From Charina bottae (Eukaryota; Chordata; Lepidosauria; Squamata; Charinaidae), in contig JALMGJ010000006.1 of NCBI GenBank assembly GCA_023362775.1, forward strand, positions 8,083,001 through 8,147,000: a stretch of 64,000 bases of DNA. The letters are read 5' to 3'. Position numbers and translations under genes: made by a program. The notes beneath the pieces were generated by a model. It had not been told where the DNA came from and did not search any database. It was given only the letters and a program-made list of their open reading frames with translations. This document shows positions 10,366 to 20,349 of this stretch, one piece after another; position 1 is the first letter of the stretch, and each line of letters opens with the position of its first letter.

Positions 10366-10452
10366 TAAGAAAATAGAAATCCAGTTGACATGATTCAAGC
10401 CACAGACTGTTCCACCTGGATGACTGAGAACCTTCATAGACTTAGTTCTCTA

Positions 10453-11775
10453 GTCTTCTGGCAGTGGGGAAAGACTTGGACACACCCAAGGCAACCAAAT
10501 GAACACAGTGGACCCCTTTCCAATTCTCTATGCAGAGGCAGATTGGATTAGCTTTTGACAATATGGCATCTCTACTACATCTGGGAGAGTTGGCTAAATT
10601 AGGGTACTCAAGATAGCTCATGGAGCTCACAGTCCTGGGTCTCCAACAGGTGAGGAACACCTGGGGCAATAAGGAGGTAGGGTGATGTTTGGTGGTTTGC
10701 TTCCCTCTGCTTAATGGTAGGACTGCTTCTGGAAGAGAGAAGGTGCTGAAAAATGCAAGATAGCATGATTGTCAGGGAATTTGGGGAACTGCAATCCCAA
10801 ATTCTCCATAGGACACCAGATTGGGGAATGATGCAATAGCTAGCTGTATGTAGAAGGCCTGCTAAAACTTAGTTAACTGCTCGTAATGACCGATTGCTTT
10901 ATCGTCCTTGAACAACTTCATAACTCCTTGGTTTGTACATTAAAGGTCACTGCAAAAATTCTACCTACATCACGTCTCATGTCGAAGAAAAGGAGTAGTC
11001 ATCCAGGTTTTAAGGCAGTCAGAGATGAGGGACAAACAATGCAGCTTTTTTATCTACCTCGCTGATCAGTTGATGTGTACTAGATATCTACTTTTTAGCA
11101 TGAGCAACAAGTGATGTAAGAATTAATGTTTCTACAGCCCAGCTTCTTAGTTTCAGATGATGAATAAACAAAGCATTTAGCAATGGTAGATCTTATGGAG
11201 AAGTATACTGTTTTATTTGCTACCTCCATATATTTTTCTTCTTTAAAGTAGATCAACATTATTATCATCAGGAACAAGTTGGAATATTATACCATCCCTA
11301 TGATCTAGCATGTTGGGCTGGTTGTTACTAGGGGTCTGTCACTGTTTTTGTTATTTTAATCCTTACTCTGTATTTCACTTGTAAAATGCTCCTGATTGGG
11401 AAGGCATATAACTGGAATATCTCAACTAGTCTGATGTTTGAAAATTCATCTACTAAATCTCTTCGATCCCCTCCCTCCTAACGTGCCACCCAATTCTGCT
11501 GGAAATTTATTAGCCAGAAGTTGGGAAAGGAGCAAGTAGTATATATTCTTCCCAGATCTCATCCGTGACAAAAGATTCCTTGGTTCACAGGAGATGTCGT
11601 CAATGGGTACTTCCTCCTTCTTTCCTTATACTGCATCTGCCCCCAATAATCAGTAATGTTTTTTAATGAGAAGACAATTGGGTCTTAGAAGGATTGAAAA
11701 GGAAGCTGTGGCCTTCTGGTTCACATTTTAAAGAATTTGGGAGTGTATGAAACTTACTGTACGTCTTCTTTGGGC
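10453..11775. other. Unassigned sequence
   Basis: No gene or recognised repeat in about 1.3 kb. Base composition is mixed and there is no significant low-complexity tract. Confidence 0.4.
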
Positions 11776-11777
11776 AG

Positions 11778-12300
11778 GATATAAGAATGCAAGAAAATAA
11801 GAGCAGTCCTGCTGGATCAGGCCAAGACCAATCTTAGACCATAATTTTATTTCTCATAGTGGCCATCCAGATGTCTCTGGGGTGCTCAGAAGCAGGAGAC
11901 AGAAACATCCCTCTTGCCTATCAATATTCCTTACAATTGGCATTTGGGGGCATATACCCCAACTAAAGGGAACACAACTAATAGTCCTTGACAGACCTGT
12001 CTTCCATGAATTTAACCAATCTCCTTTTAAAGCCATTTGAGATAGAGGCGATCAACATGTCTTCTAATTCTGCACTGCATGAAAAACTACTTTCTTTTGT
12101 CCGTTCTAAATCTTCTTCCAATCGGTTTCATTGGATATCCCTGGTTCTCAGAGAGGGAGAAAACCCTTTCACGGTCTACTTTCTGCATGTCACGAATGAC
12201 ATTATACAGAGCCTTATGACCCCCCCTCCCCCACTGAAAGCACCAAGCCAAACCTAGCATGTATCATTAGCAATTTTCACTTTCTGGATCAAGGTTGAGC
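11778..12300 (-). mobile_element. CR1-like LINE 3' region
   Basis: The plus-strand text 'agagcagtcctgctggatcaggcca', 'cagtggccatccagatgtctctgg' and 'gggagaaaaccctttcacgg' is the reverse complement of a widespread sauropsid LINE 3' end. A plus-oriented copy of the same end finishes at 62.55 kb and a shorter minus copy starts at 63.48 kb. No intact coding sequence is seen. Confidence 0.65.
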
Positions 12301-13776
12301 CCTACCATCAATGCATAAAAGCAATCGTTGTCTTGTATCTTGTATCTTGTTTTGTTTTCTGGAAAAGAAGATTGCTAATACTGGACTGTTTCACTCAATA
12401 AATGCAACTGCAACCATATAACATATGGGCAACCCTTTGAGCACACTAAAACACCATATGCTTGCTAAGTATTCTTGGTGAATTTGCCACCTTAACAAAA
12501 TATCGGATGAAGCACAACTCTTATCCTGGCCATGTTTCTATGGAGTGGGCTAGAGGATCCATTTAAGCATGTACCCACTTGAAGCTATGCTTAGGATCAG
12601 CTCCAAAATATCAGTTACGGCTTTTTGCTTTCATTTATTTTTGGCGGCCCTTCCTTTGCAATTAACACACCTCCTCCCCCCCCAAATTAGTGTAAAATTT
12701 GGAAAGTTTAGGAAAGACAGCCAAGAAACTATGTTTCAAAGGTGCCTGCATGATGCATATGCATCTTGGGGCAGGGTGGGAGTGATATAATGAATGCAGA
12801 AACTGTAGAATCCATTTCATCCCATTTGCTAGGAAATTAACAATTGTGGCGTACAACTTAGGGCCAGTTGAGCCATGGGATTTCATCCAACCTCAGCGTC
12901 AGGAGGCATGCTTGACGGATCCGTAGGTAAACAGTCCCAGGTAAGAGAGAAGAGAACAGCCATTGGGAAAACCAAAGAAATATAATTGCAGCTGAGATTC
13001 ACAATGGTATGGGGTAGCCAAGCCCCTCCCATCTTCTCTAGTCCCTCAAAGGTAGAAATCTTGCCATACCTTATGGAGTTTCCCTGGCCTCAGCATCAAA
13101 CAGCAGATGAGGCAGCCAGAAGGGGGTTCACGCCCTCCACCTTTTGCCAGCACCAATTAAGCCCAAAGCTACAATACCAAAAGAAAAAGAAAAAGAAGTG
13201 AATCTTGGCAATCGGACGCATGTTGTATTTGTCTTTGGCATTTTCCAGGAATCTTGCCATCTTCCAGAGGTGCCAGGCTGACAGTCCTGGAGCCTTCATT
13301 CTCTTCTCATGCCACAGGGGATTCCAAAGACTATTTTTTTTAACCGTTTCCTTCTCTATCTCCCACACACTCACAGGCAGTAGTTGAGAGTTGCAGGTTG
13401 CTTATCTTGGTTTTTTTCCTCAGGAATGATATTCTAGGTGGAGCGATCTGCTGGAGAACGTGACATTTTGCAACTGCCTCAGGAACTAAGCTTGTTTGCA
13501 GCCATGGTATTGTTGGGTCTCTCAGAAATTCCTTTGAGAGATCCATCTATCTGATCTCATCCCCTGGCAGTTCCCCCCTCTTGAAGAAAACCATATGGGC
13601 TGAAAGTTCCACTCTTGGAGAACTCCTTGGCTGAAATAGACTTCAAGTCACATTCATTACAAAATCTTCTGCCAACAAGATTCACTCCAGTTGTGGTATT
13701 TGTAGGTTCAGCATCAGAATCTATATGGAGGACTGGTCAATAGAATGATACCAGCATCTCAGTGATTTTCCTCAAT
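12301..13776. other. Unassigned sequence
   Basis: No gene is recognised. It contains short C and A runs near 12670 and 13180. Several 70-90 residue frames on both strands lack any domain. Confidence 0.4.
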
Positions 13777-13861
13777 AATGGTCCTTCAATAGAAGAGAAT
13801 ATCTATAGCTCAGGGTTGAATGGTGGAGTTCGTGGTGCTCTCTAGGCTTGGTTGTTGGCTT

Positions 13862-13898
13862 GCAGATTTCTCATTACCCAACTAGGTAACATCATCAG
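13862..13898 (-). ncRNA. Degenerate hammerhead-like motif
   Basis: Minus strand CUGAUGA and a helix II of UUACC/GGUAA type are present. The GAAA core is disturbed (gagaaat) and ACGU is lost, so it is probably inactive. Confidence 0.4.
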
Positions 13899-14225
13899 TG
13901 CAAAGAGTGTGGGGTTTAGTGTTGGTGGGAGTGTGGTTTTCTCCTTGGTAGTTCCTTGATTAGGGTATTGTTTTCACTTGATTTTTTGCCTGGTGTTAAT
14001 CCCTGCTTATCTGGGTGTTGGCTGCTGGAGATAATGCGTTCTGGCCTTTAGATAATGTGTTCTGGCCTTTAGCCTTTTTTCCTTCCTAGGTTTTTTATTG
14101 TCTATTTTGAATGGTGTGTAAATGTGGTTTATCTCTATGTGTCTGTTGATGGCTGATTTGTCTGAATGCCAGACTTCCAGGAATTCCCTAGCATTTTTGG
14201 ATTTGGCTTGGTCTGAGATGCTAAT

Positions 14226-14460
14226 GAGAGCTAGTTTGGTCTAGTGGTTAAGGCAACAGGCTAGAAACTGTGAGACAGTGAGTTCTAATATGACTTTAGG
14301 CATGAAAGCTGGCTGGGTAAGTTTGGACAAGTTACTCTCTCTCACCCCTAGGAAGGAGGCAATGGCAAACCACTTCTGAAAAACCTTGCCAAGAAAACTT
14401 CAGGGACTAGTCCAGGCAGTCACTGAGGATTGGACACAATTGAACGGCCAAAAAAGAAGA
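14226..14460 (+). mobile_element. Sauria-type SINE nested in Penelope-like element
   Basis: Head 'agtttggtctagtggttaaggcaacaggctagaaa', body 'gagttctaatatgacttt', then 'aatggcaaaccacttctgaa' and the BovB-like end 'attggacacaattgaacg'. A perfect 10-bp target duplication, agatgctaat, lies at 14216-14225 and 14461-14470. It is a monomer, which shows the ancestral join of head and tail. Confidence 0.92.
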
Positions 14461-14533
14461 AGATGCTAATAGTTTCCCATCTGAAACTGTGGTTGAGTCT
14501 GTCCATGTCTTGTGTGATTAAGGAGTTTTCGTC

Positions 14534-14570
14534 ATGATGATGTTACCTAGTTGGGTAATGAAACATCTGC
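14534..14570 (+). ncRNA. Degenerate hammerhead-like motif
   Basis: The core is AUGAUGA instead of CUGANGA. Helix II GUUACC/GGUAAU and GAAA are kept, and ACGU has become ACAU. Probably inactive. Confidence 0.4.
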
Positions 14571-14621
14571 AAGCAAAGTACCAAGCTCAGAGAGCACCAA
14601 GGACTCCACAATGTTCCTTCA

Positions 14622-15021
14622 GTCAGATTGACTCCACCAGAGTTTTCTGCACAGACATGTTTGAATGATACAGTTGCCTCTAGCAACATAAAGTATCTGG
14701 ATCTGAAGCACCTTTCATGCTTCAGAAATGAATATGGCAGTCTTCTCTTTACCTCCTAACCTGGGTCAATAAAAAACATTTCTTATGATCATATAACATG
14801 CTACCACCAAATGCTGTACTATGGCTTATTATGATAACCTGATCTAGACAGCGTCTTAAGACAGAGGCAGTCTCAAAATTCGGGCACAATTTGTGAAGAC
14901 AGCCTTTGTTTTGTCCACATTGATGTTTACGAGTGCAATCATGTCTAATGTGCTTGTGTGGGCATGGATTTTTGCAAGAGTTATTGGTTACCCCAATCTT
15001 CAAACCCTGCATTTTGCTACC
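14622..15021. other. Unassigned sequence
   Basis: No gene or recognised repeat. A 122-residue minus frame (14749-15117) has several cysteines but no recognised domain, and it runs into the adjacent transposon end, so it is not accepted as a gene. Confidence 0.4.
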
Positions 15022-15029
15022 GTAAGCAG

Positions 15030-15497
15030 TAGGCTGACCATATGTCCCGTTTTGAACGGGACAGTCCCGTTTTTTTAGCATTTCCGGACCGGACCGTCGT
15101 TTTGATATAAAAGTCAAATTTGTCCCGTTTTTTTAAAAAAAACCTGTCAGGAACTAGCCTGTCCCTGCCACCAGGCCAGCTGCCGTCATGCCAGACTCCG
15201 AGCCAGAGGAAGAGGAACCGAGAGCTGGAAGTAGCTGGAGCGACGCGAAAGAGCCAGAGCAGCTGATTGGAGGGAACCCGGAACAGGAATTGCCTCCACC
15301 TATCAGTGCACGGCAAAGGAGGTGGGAGAGGCGGGCCAAGCAGCATGAGGCCCAATTGGCCCCCGCACACAGTCGGTGCAAAATTTGAAAGATAAAAGGC
15401 CAGCACTGCCAGCACGTAAGTTTACATAAGTTTAACCCTATCCCGTTTTTGCCATCCCAGTGTCCCGTTTTTGTCTCAAGGAAATATGGTCAGCCTA
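15030..15497. mobile_element. hAT-type DNA transposon with GC-rich internal cargo
   Basis: Ends TAGGCTGACCATAT and ATATGGTCAGCCTA are inverted repeats. A perfect 8-bp target duplication, gtaagcag, lies at 15022-15029 and 15498-15505, the hAT size. 'gtcccgtttt' recurs several times near both ends. The interior from about 15148 to 15415 is GC-rich and unlike the ends. It contains a TATA-like 'agataaaagg' and is open in several frames, including an acidic 66-residue frame at 15188-15388. That interior may be a nested LTR piece or captured sequence. Confidence 0.85.
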
Positions 15498-15505
15498 GTA
15501 AGCAG

Positions 15506-16776
15506 CTTTAAGGCTAAGCACAGTTCTTGTCTGCCTCGTGCTCTGCTTAAATGACATGCAGTACTTTAGCACTAGGAGGAGAGAATCCTGGATATAGTTG
15601 GGCTACAAAGGGTGTCTCTTTCCCAAATTCCCACCTTTGTACCAGGTAAGGGTGGTATAAGAAGAAGAGCAGATGGGTTGACACAGAGGTGTGCCTATCT
15701 GCTTTTCTTCTTCTACCACACTAACTTGGTGTGGTTTTTCCCTATGTGCCACCTCATCACTCTGCCACCCCCGGATTGGAAAGCACAAATCCAGATCTGC
15801 ATGGCTTGGCCTCCCACCACCATCTCGCAAAATGGGTTAGCATGGATCCTCTCTCTGTTTGAGGGAGTGAGTCGAAGTGCAAGGCTCAGTATTTTGCCAC
15901 TCGTAAAAAACATGAGGTGAAGAAAGGCAACACCAACAAGTATTTCTTCAGATAACACGGCCACCGTGTTAAGCTCCAATACCAGCTTCTGGAACAACAC
16001 AATTAAGAAGGAGGTTTGGGGCCGTTTCAAAGGTCCCTTGTTTCTCTCTTATTGGTTCCTTCTGAAAATTTCAAGACACATGAACCTTTTTTTTAAAAAA
16101 AAAACACAGTAGAATGATGTATAGCTTTGAAATAATAACTTCGGGAGCTCGGGGTAAGCTGAGCTATGTTTATTTAGGAATTCCAGGTGCCCTCAGCCAT
16201 CGGTGACCTTGGCCGCTTATAAGAAACAATAAGGTCCTTCAGATCCATAGCTGCAAAGATCTATAACTTGCTAAATGCATTAAGACATTAATGTCTGTTT
16301 GGGGATCAGTTCTCAACTTAACAGGTTAACCTCTGGCCTCTAAGGGAACGAACAGCAAGTGAGATTTTTACCGGCGCTTGTATACAGGGAGTAATTGATA
16401 GCTGCAGCCCGCCCATCTGATAACTGTTTTGGAAAGAGGTAGGTTTTCCTCCCGTAAGGAAACAAGCATGAGAAATAATCTCAACTGACATCTCAGAGCC
16501 TAATCAAAATTCTGAGAACTGGCATAGGTCTTTCCTGATCTCAGGCGTTCTGGCTCTAGAAGAAATGGTAGAGTAGGATCATTTAGCCTGGCCTGGAAAA
16601 AAACAAATGAGTGCACTATAGGATGGTTTCCAAAAAGCCTTGAATTTCCTATAACATTAGAGGTTGTCCTGGTCTGTGAAGCTTCTAAAGATGGGTGAGC
16701 TGGTTTTCTTTCTGAGCCAAGTTGGTTCTGTCCCCCGGGCAGCTCTACCACTGGGTTGAATAATGTGGACCATCTC
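15506..16776. other. Unassigned complex sequence
   Basis: No gene is recognised. The part from about 16140 to 16470 is compositionally balanced, lacks window-internal repeats and is a plausible conserved non-coding block. Frames of 75-105 residues on both strands overlap one another and have no domain. Confidence 0.4.
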
Positions 16777-17209
16777 TGTTGTTTATTCGTTCAGTCGCTT
16801 CCGACTCTTCGTGACTTCATGGACCAGCCCACGCCAGAGCTTCCTGTCGGCTGTCGCCACCCCCAGCTCCCCCACGGTTGAGTCCGTCATCTCCAGAATA
16901 TCATCCATCCATCTTGCCCTTGGTTGGCCCCTCTTCCTTTTGCCTTCCACTTTCCCTAGCATCAGCATCTTCTCCAGGGTATCCTGTCTTCTCATTATGT
17001 AGCCAAAGTACTTCAGTTTTGCCTTTAATATCATTCCCTCAAGTGAGCAGTCTGGCTTTATTTCCTGGAGTATGGACTGGTTTGATCTTCTTGCAGTCCA
17101 AGGTACTCTCAGAATTTTCCTCCAACACCACAGTTCAAAAGCATCTATCTTCCTTCGCTCAGCCTACCTTATGGTCCAGCTCTCGCAGCCATAGGTTACT
17201 ACAGGGAAT
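16777..17209 (-). mobile_element. Diverged RTE/BovB-like LINE, 3' end
   Basis: The minus strand encodes a C-terminal frame with KLKYFGYIMRR, GQPRARWMDDILEMTD and a terminal HEVTKSRKRLNE. These parallel the BovB residues KLKYFGHLMRR, RQRMRWLDSITDVMN and HEVTKSRTRLND. It is a separate subfamily from the other copies. A plus-strand relative is at 53.93-54.08 kb. Only the last third or less of the reverse transcriptase is present. Confidence 0.88.
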
Positions 17210-17732
17210 TTTGTTGTTGTTGTTTTTCAGTCGTTTAGTCATGTCCGACTCTTCGTGACCTCATGGACCATAGCACGCCAGGCCTTCCTGTCCTCCACTG
17301 TCTCCCGGAGTTTGCTCAAATTCATGTTCATTACATCGGTGATGCTATCTAACCATCTCATCCTCTGCCGTCCCCTTCTCCATTTGCCTTCAGTCTTTCC
17401 CAGCATCAGGGTCTTTTCCAGTGAGGCCTCTCTTCGCATTAGGTGGCCAAAGTATTTGAGCTTCAGCTTCAGTATCTGTCCTTCCAATGAGCAGTCAGGG
17501 TTGATTTCCTTTAGGATTGACTGGTTTGACCTCCTTGCAGTCCAAGGGACTCTCAAGAGTCTTCTCCAGCACCACAGTTCAAAAGCATCAATTCTTCAGC
17601 GCTCAGCCTTCCTTATGGTCCAACTCTCACAGCCATACATTACTACTGGGAAAACCATAGCTTTAACTATACGGACCTTTGTCGGCAAGGTGATGTCTCT
17701 GCTTTTTAATATGCTGTCTAGGTTTGCCATAG

Positions 17733-18196
17733 TTCACAGTTCACATTTCACAGTTCACATTTTAGACAGAGAAGATAGGTGGTTTGAGAGAGGGGTCAAG
17801 GAATCCATTTATGCCAACTTGGAAAATCCTTCCTTGAATAGAGGTGGGGGCCTCAGGCACAATCTTTCCCCTATTTTCCTTCCTGCTTTGTCTTCTGTGC
17901 CTAGGAAGATTAAGACCATTTCGCAAGCTCAACAGCAGCATGGTAATCTTAATGATCCTCCTTTAGATGATAAAGGGACTTAGAAATAACATCTCAAAAT
18001 AACCATGACCTAGCCCCAGGTGCAAGGTCACACAGCCACCTAGAAACATATTTAAGGATTCCCTTACTAACTTTGCTCAGCCTGAAGAAGCTCCTTGGAT
18101 AAGGAGCGAAATGTTTCCACTGAGAAAATAGAAATCCAGTTGACATGATTCAAGCTACAGACAATTCTACCTGGATGACTGAGAACCTTCATAGAC
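17733..18196 (+). mobile_element. Penelope-like element HHR-A inserted in BovB
   Basis: 464 bp. It has the middle segment 'gacagagaagataggtggtt' to 'gatgataaagggacttag' followed by the right arm, and lacks the left arm. A perfect 13-bp duplication of BovB sequence, aggtttgccatag, lies at 17720-17732 and 18197-18209. The target is BovB, so this insertion is younger than that BovB copy. Confidence 0.8.
18082..18120 (+). ncRNA. Hammerhead-ribozyme-like motif, HHR-A
   Basis: CUGAAGA, helix II CUCCUU/AAGGAG and GAAA are intact. The ACGU palindrome is changed to AUGU, which should weaken helix III. Confidence 0.48.
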
Positions 18197-18440
18197 AGGT
18201 TTGCCATAGCTTTCCTCCCAAGGAGCAAGCGTCTTTTAATTTCATGGCTGCAGTCACCGTCTGTGGTGATCTTGGAGCCCAAGAAAATAAAATCTGTCAC
18301 TGCTTCCATTTCTTCCCCTTCTATTTGCCAGGAGGTGATGGGACCAGATGCCATGATCTGAGTTTTTTTTTTTAATGTACCATTGCTTTAACTATGCGGA
18401 CCTTTGTTGTCAGTGTGATGTCTCTGCTCTTAACTATTAA

Positions 18441-18818
18441 TATGGTTATTAATATTAATATTAATTAATATTAACTATTAATATGGACCATCTTAGGTGC
18501 CACCAGATCAGCAAACCATCACATTATTATTATATTGTTTTATTATTATTATACTGTAATGAATGGAGAGTTGCCTGAGGCACCAACATTTCCTAGGCCA
18601 TTGTCACTGAGCACTGGGAAATTTGCTGCTCATAAATTGCCTCTTCAAAGCACTCACTGGGTGGCCTACAGCAAATTATTTTTCTCTACTTATACCTTCC
18701 TACCTCTACCCACCAGTTAAACAATGGAATTCACTGGAAGAGATGTAGCATGACCTTCAGTTTTGTTGGTTGGAGGCCAGACACTTTTACAGAGGATTAA
18801 GCTATCCATAGTTATCAG
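18441..18818. other. AT-rich unassigned sequence
   Basis: Contains a 'taatattaatatt' low-complexity tract at 18430-18485 and an ATT-rich stretch near 18525-18555. Nothing else is recognised. Confidence 0.5.
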
Positions 18819-18831
18819 TATCAGTAGGCGG

Positions 18832-19146
18832 CACGATGGCTCAGTGGTTTAGATGCCAGGGTTGTTGATCGGAAGGTCGCCGGTTCGAGACCCGAGCGCC
18901 GCATGACGGAGTGAGCTCCCGCACTCGCCCCAGCTCTTGCCAACCTAGCAATTCGAAAGCATGCAAATGCAAGTAGATGAATAGGTGCCACTTAGGTGGG
19001 ATGGTTACAGCGTTCCGTGCGTGTCATGCCGGCCACATGACCACGGAAGCGTCTTTGGACAGCACTGGCTCTTCAGCTTAGAAATGGAGATGAGCACCAC
19101 CCCCTAGAGTCAGACACGACTGTGCAGGGGAAAACCTTTAAACCTT
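18832..19146 (+). mobile_element. tRNA-derived SINE with BovB-like tail, full length
   Basis: A box 'gatggctcagtggtttaga', B box 'ggttcgagaccc', body 'gaaagcatgcaaatgcaag', end 'agagtcagacacgactg'. A perfect 13-bp target duplication, tagttatcagtat, lies at 18819-18831 and 19147-19159. Confidence 0.95.
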
Positions 19147-19159
19147 TAGTTATCAGTAT

Positions 19160-20035
19160 TATTGTCTGTATACTACTTCCTAAGCTGTAGATAGTATAGC
19201 TAAAATGATGGCGGATGGGGAGCAATACTGGAAGAAACTGGTCATCTTTCTGTTGAGCCCTAAAAAGCTTCCCAAATACACATTGTTGGCCATTAGCTCT
19301 TCCTCATGGCTACGTTAATGTGCTTGTGTCCCATATTTGAGTTGGGAGGAAAGTATTTTAACATAAATTGCACTTCCCCCAAATCTACCTCTATTGCCTC
19401 TTGGCCAGGAGGCCAGAATATAATACTGCCCTCCTACAACTTAATGTGGGGTGATAATGTGGGGTAGTTTCAGGGCAGTGATTAGGGGATTACCTACCAC
19501 TTTTTCTTCTCCCAACAGTCTCATTTGCCAGAAGGAAATTCAAACTGGGCCAGCTCACCTCAGTTGGATCACAGATTAGGAACAAACTACGCTGCTCTTG
19601 AATGTCCATTTTTGGTGTGTGTACAATGAGTGTGACCACCTGTTTGTCTCCAAAGCAACAACTCTAGCACATTTATTAAAAAAATTATTTCAAATTCTGG
19701 CAGCTTAACATTAAAGAGGTAAGTTTCTTTATTTTTAGTTTAAGAACATGGTTAATGCATATCTACAGGCCTACCCATGAAACAGATATAATAATTTGGT
19801 AACTTCTGGCCTATCTTTGAGTCTGAATGTGCAGGGGTTCCCCGAGGCCTGAAAAATATTTCAACAGTTCCTCCAGAGTCAAAAATTTGAGAAAGGCTGT
19901 GCTAGAGATTTGATAGATATTTATATGTATAAATATTTTGTGTCTTTATATGAACATTTATATTCTTCTAGCACATATACACAAATGTTAATCAATAGCA
20001 GCATCCTCTCCCTTTCCCCCCCACAAATGTATACA
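19160..20035. other. Unassigned sequence with a possible small hAT MITE
   Basis: 19832-19899 begins CAGGGGTTCCCCGAGG and ends 'tttgagaaaggctg', hAT-like termini without a clear 8-bp duplication. The rest is unassigned AT-rich sequence. Confidence 0.4.
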
Positions 20036-20044
20036 TGATATTAG

Positions 20045-20285
20045 GGAGTCTTTGGTGCTCTCTGAGCCTTGTTGTTTTCATGCAGACGTTTCATTGCCAG
20101 GCTAGGCAACATCTTCAGTGCGAAAAGGGAGTGGAACTTGCTCTCTGTTTATATACCCTGGCTTGTCCTGCCTGTGTTGGTGGGGGTCTTGCACTCTCCT
20201 TGGTAGTTCCTTGATTGGGCTGTTGTGTGCTGTTTGGGTGATTGACTGAGTTAATAGTTCCTTGATTAAGGTCTATTGTGTTGTT
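20045..20285 (-). mobile_element. Penelope-like element HHR-B, one arm
   Basis: Begins 'ggagtctttggtgctctctgagcc' and continues into the 'ttggtagttccttgatt' middle shared with 13.79 kb. A 9-bp repeat, tgatattag, flanks it (20036-20044 and 20286-20294; a second tandem copy follows). The other arm is absent. Confidence 0.6.
20082..20118 (-). ncRNA. Hammerhead-ribozyme-like motif, HHR-B, well preserved
   Basis: Minus strand: GCA, CUGAAGA, helix II GUUGCC/GGCAAU, GAAA, ACGU, C, UGC. The GCA before the core can pair with UGC after the GUC cleavage triplet as a short helix I. This is the most complete B-type motif in the window. Confidence 0.62.
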
Positions 20286-20349
20286 TGATATTAGTTGATA
20301 TTAGTTCCATCTTTGAATCCTGTGATTTGAATTTTCTCCTTTTTAAAAA

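Larger units (their letters stand above)
9829..10439. mobile_element. Penelope-like fold-back element, HHR-A subfamily, most complete copy
   Basis: This 611-bp insertion has a left arm (9829-9983) that is the exact reverse complement of the right arm (about 10253-10408). The two are separated by about 270 bp of unique middle, which recurs at 17.75 kb. The right end continues to 'gactgagaaccttcatag'. A 13-bp target duplication acttagttctcta lies at 9816-9828 and 10440-10452. The arms share a base (cactaagaaa) that other copies lack (cactgagaaa), so they derive from one template. No reverse transcriptase or GIY-YIG frame is present. Assignment to Penelope-like elements rests on the hammerhead motif and arm layout. 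Confidence 0.72.
13789..14609. mobile_element. Penelope-like element, HHR-B subfamily, interrupted by a SINE
   Basis: The left arm begins 'ggagttcgtggtgctctct' and the right arm ends 'agagcaccaaggactcc', its inverted partner. Between them lies a longer middle (ttggtagttccttgattagg, etc.) also seen at 20.05-20.29 kb. A 12-bp near-duplication (aatggtccttca / aatgttccttca) lies at 13777-13788 and 14610-14621. A SINE at 14226-14460 splits the middle. Confidence 0.68.
17210..18440 (-). mobile_element. BovB (RTE) LINE 3' fragment, split by a Penelope-like insertion
   Basis: The two parts (17210-17732 and 18197-18440) join across the insertion. The minus frame reads toward a conserved C-terminus with KLKYFGHLMRR, RQRMRWLDSITDVMN and a final HEVTKSRT; the other part holds DFIFLGSKITTDGDCSHEIKRR. 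BovB ORF2 is a reverse transcriptase with an N-terminal AP endonuclease; the endonuclease and the RT core are missing. The 3' end carries the (GTT)n complement of the BovB CAA tail. It abuts the diverged RTE copy in the same orientation. The last 60 bp (from about 18380) look like a separate, rearranged scrap. Confidence 0.93.

Noticed and set aside
15188..15388. Acidic 66-residue ORF as a host gene
   Set aside because: It lies wholly inside a hAT element, and several frames on both strands are open there because the segment is GC-rich.
18839..18900. tRNA genes at the SINE heads
   Set aside because: A and B boxes are present, but the sequence cannot fold into a full tRNA and continues into the SINE body with target duplications at the outer ends.
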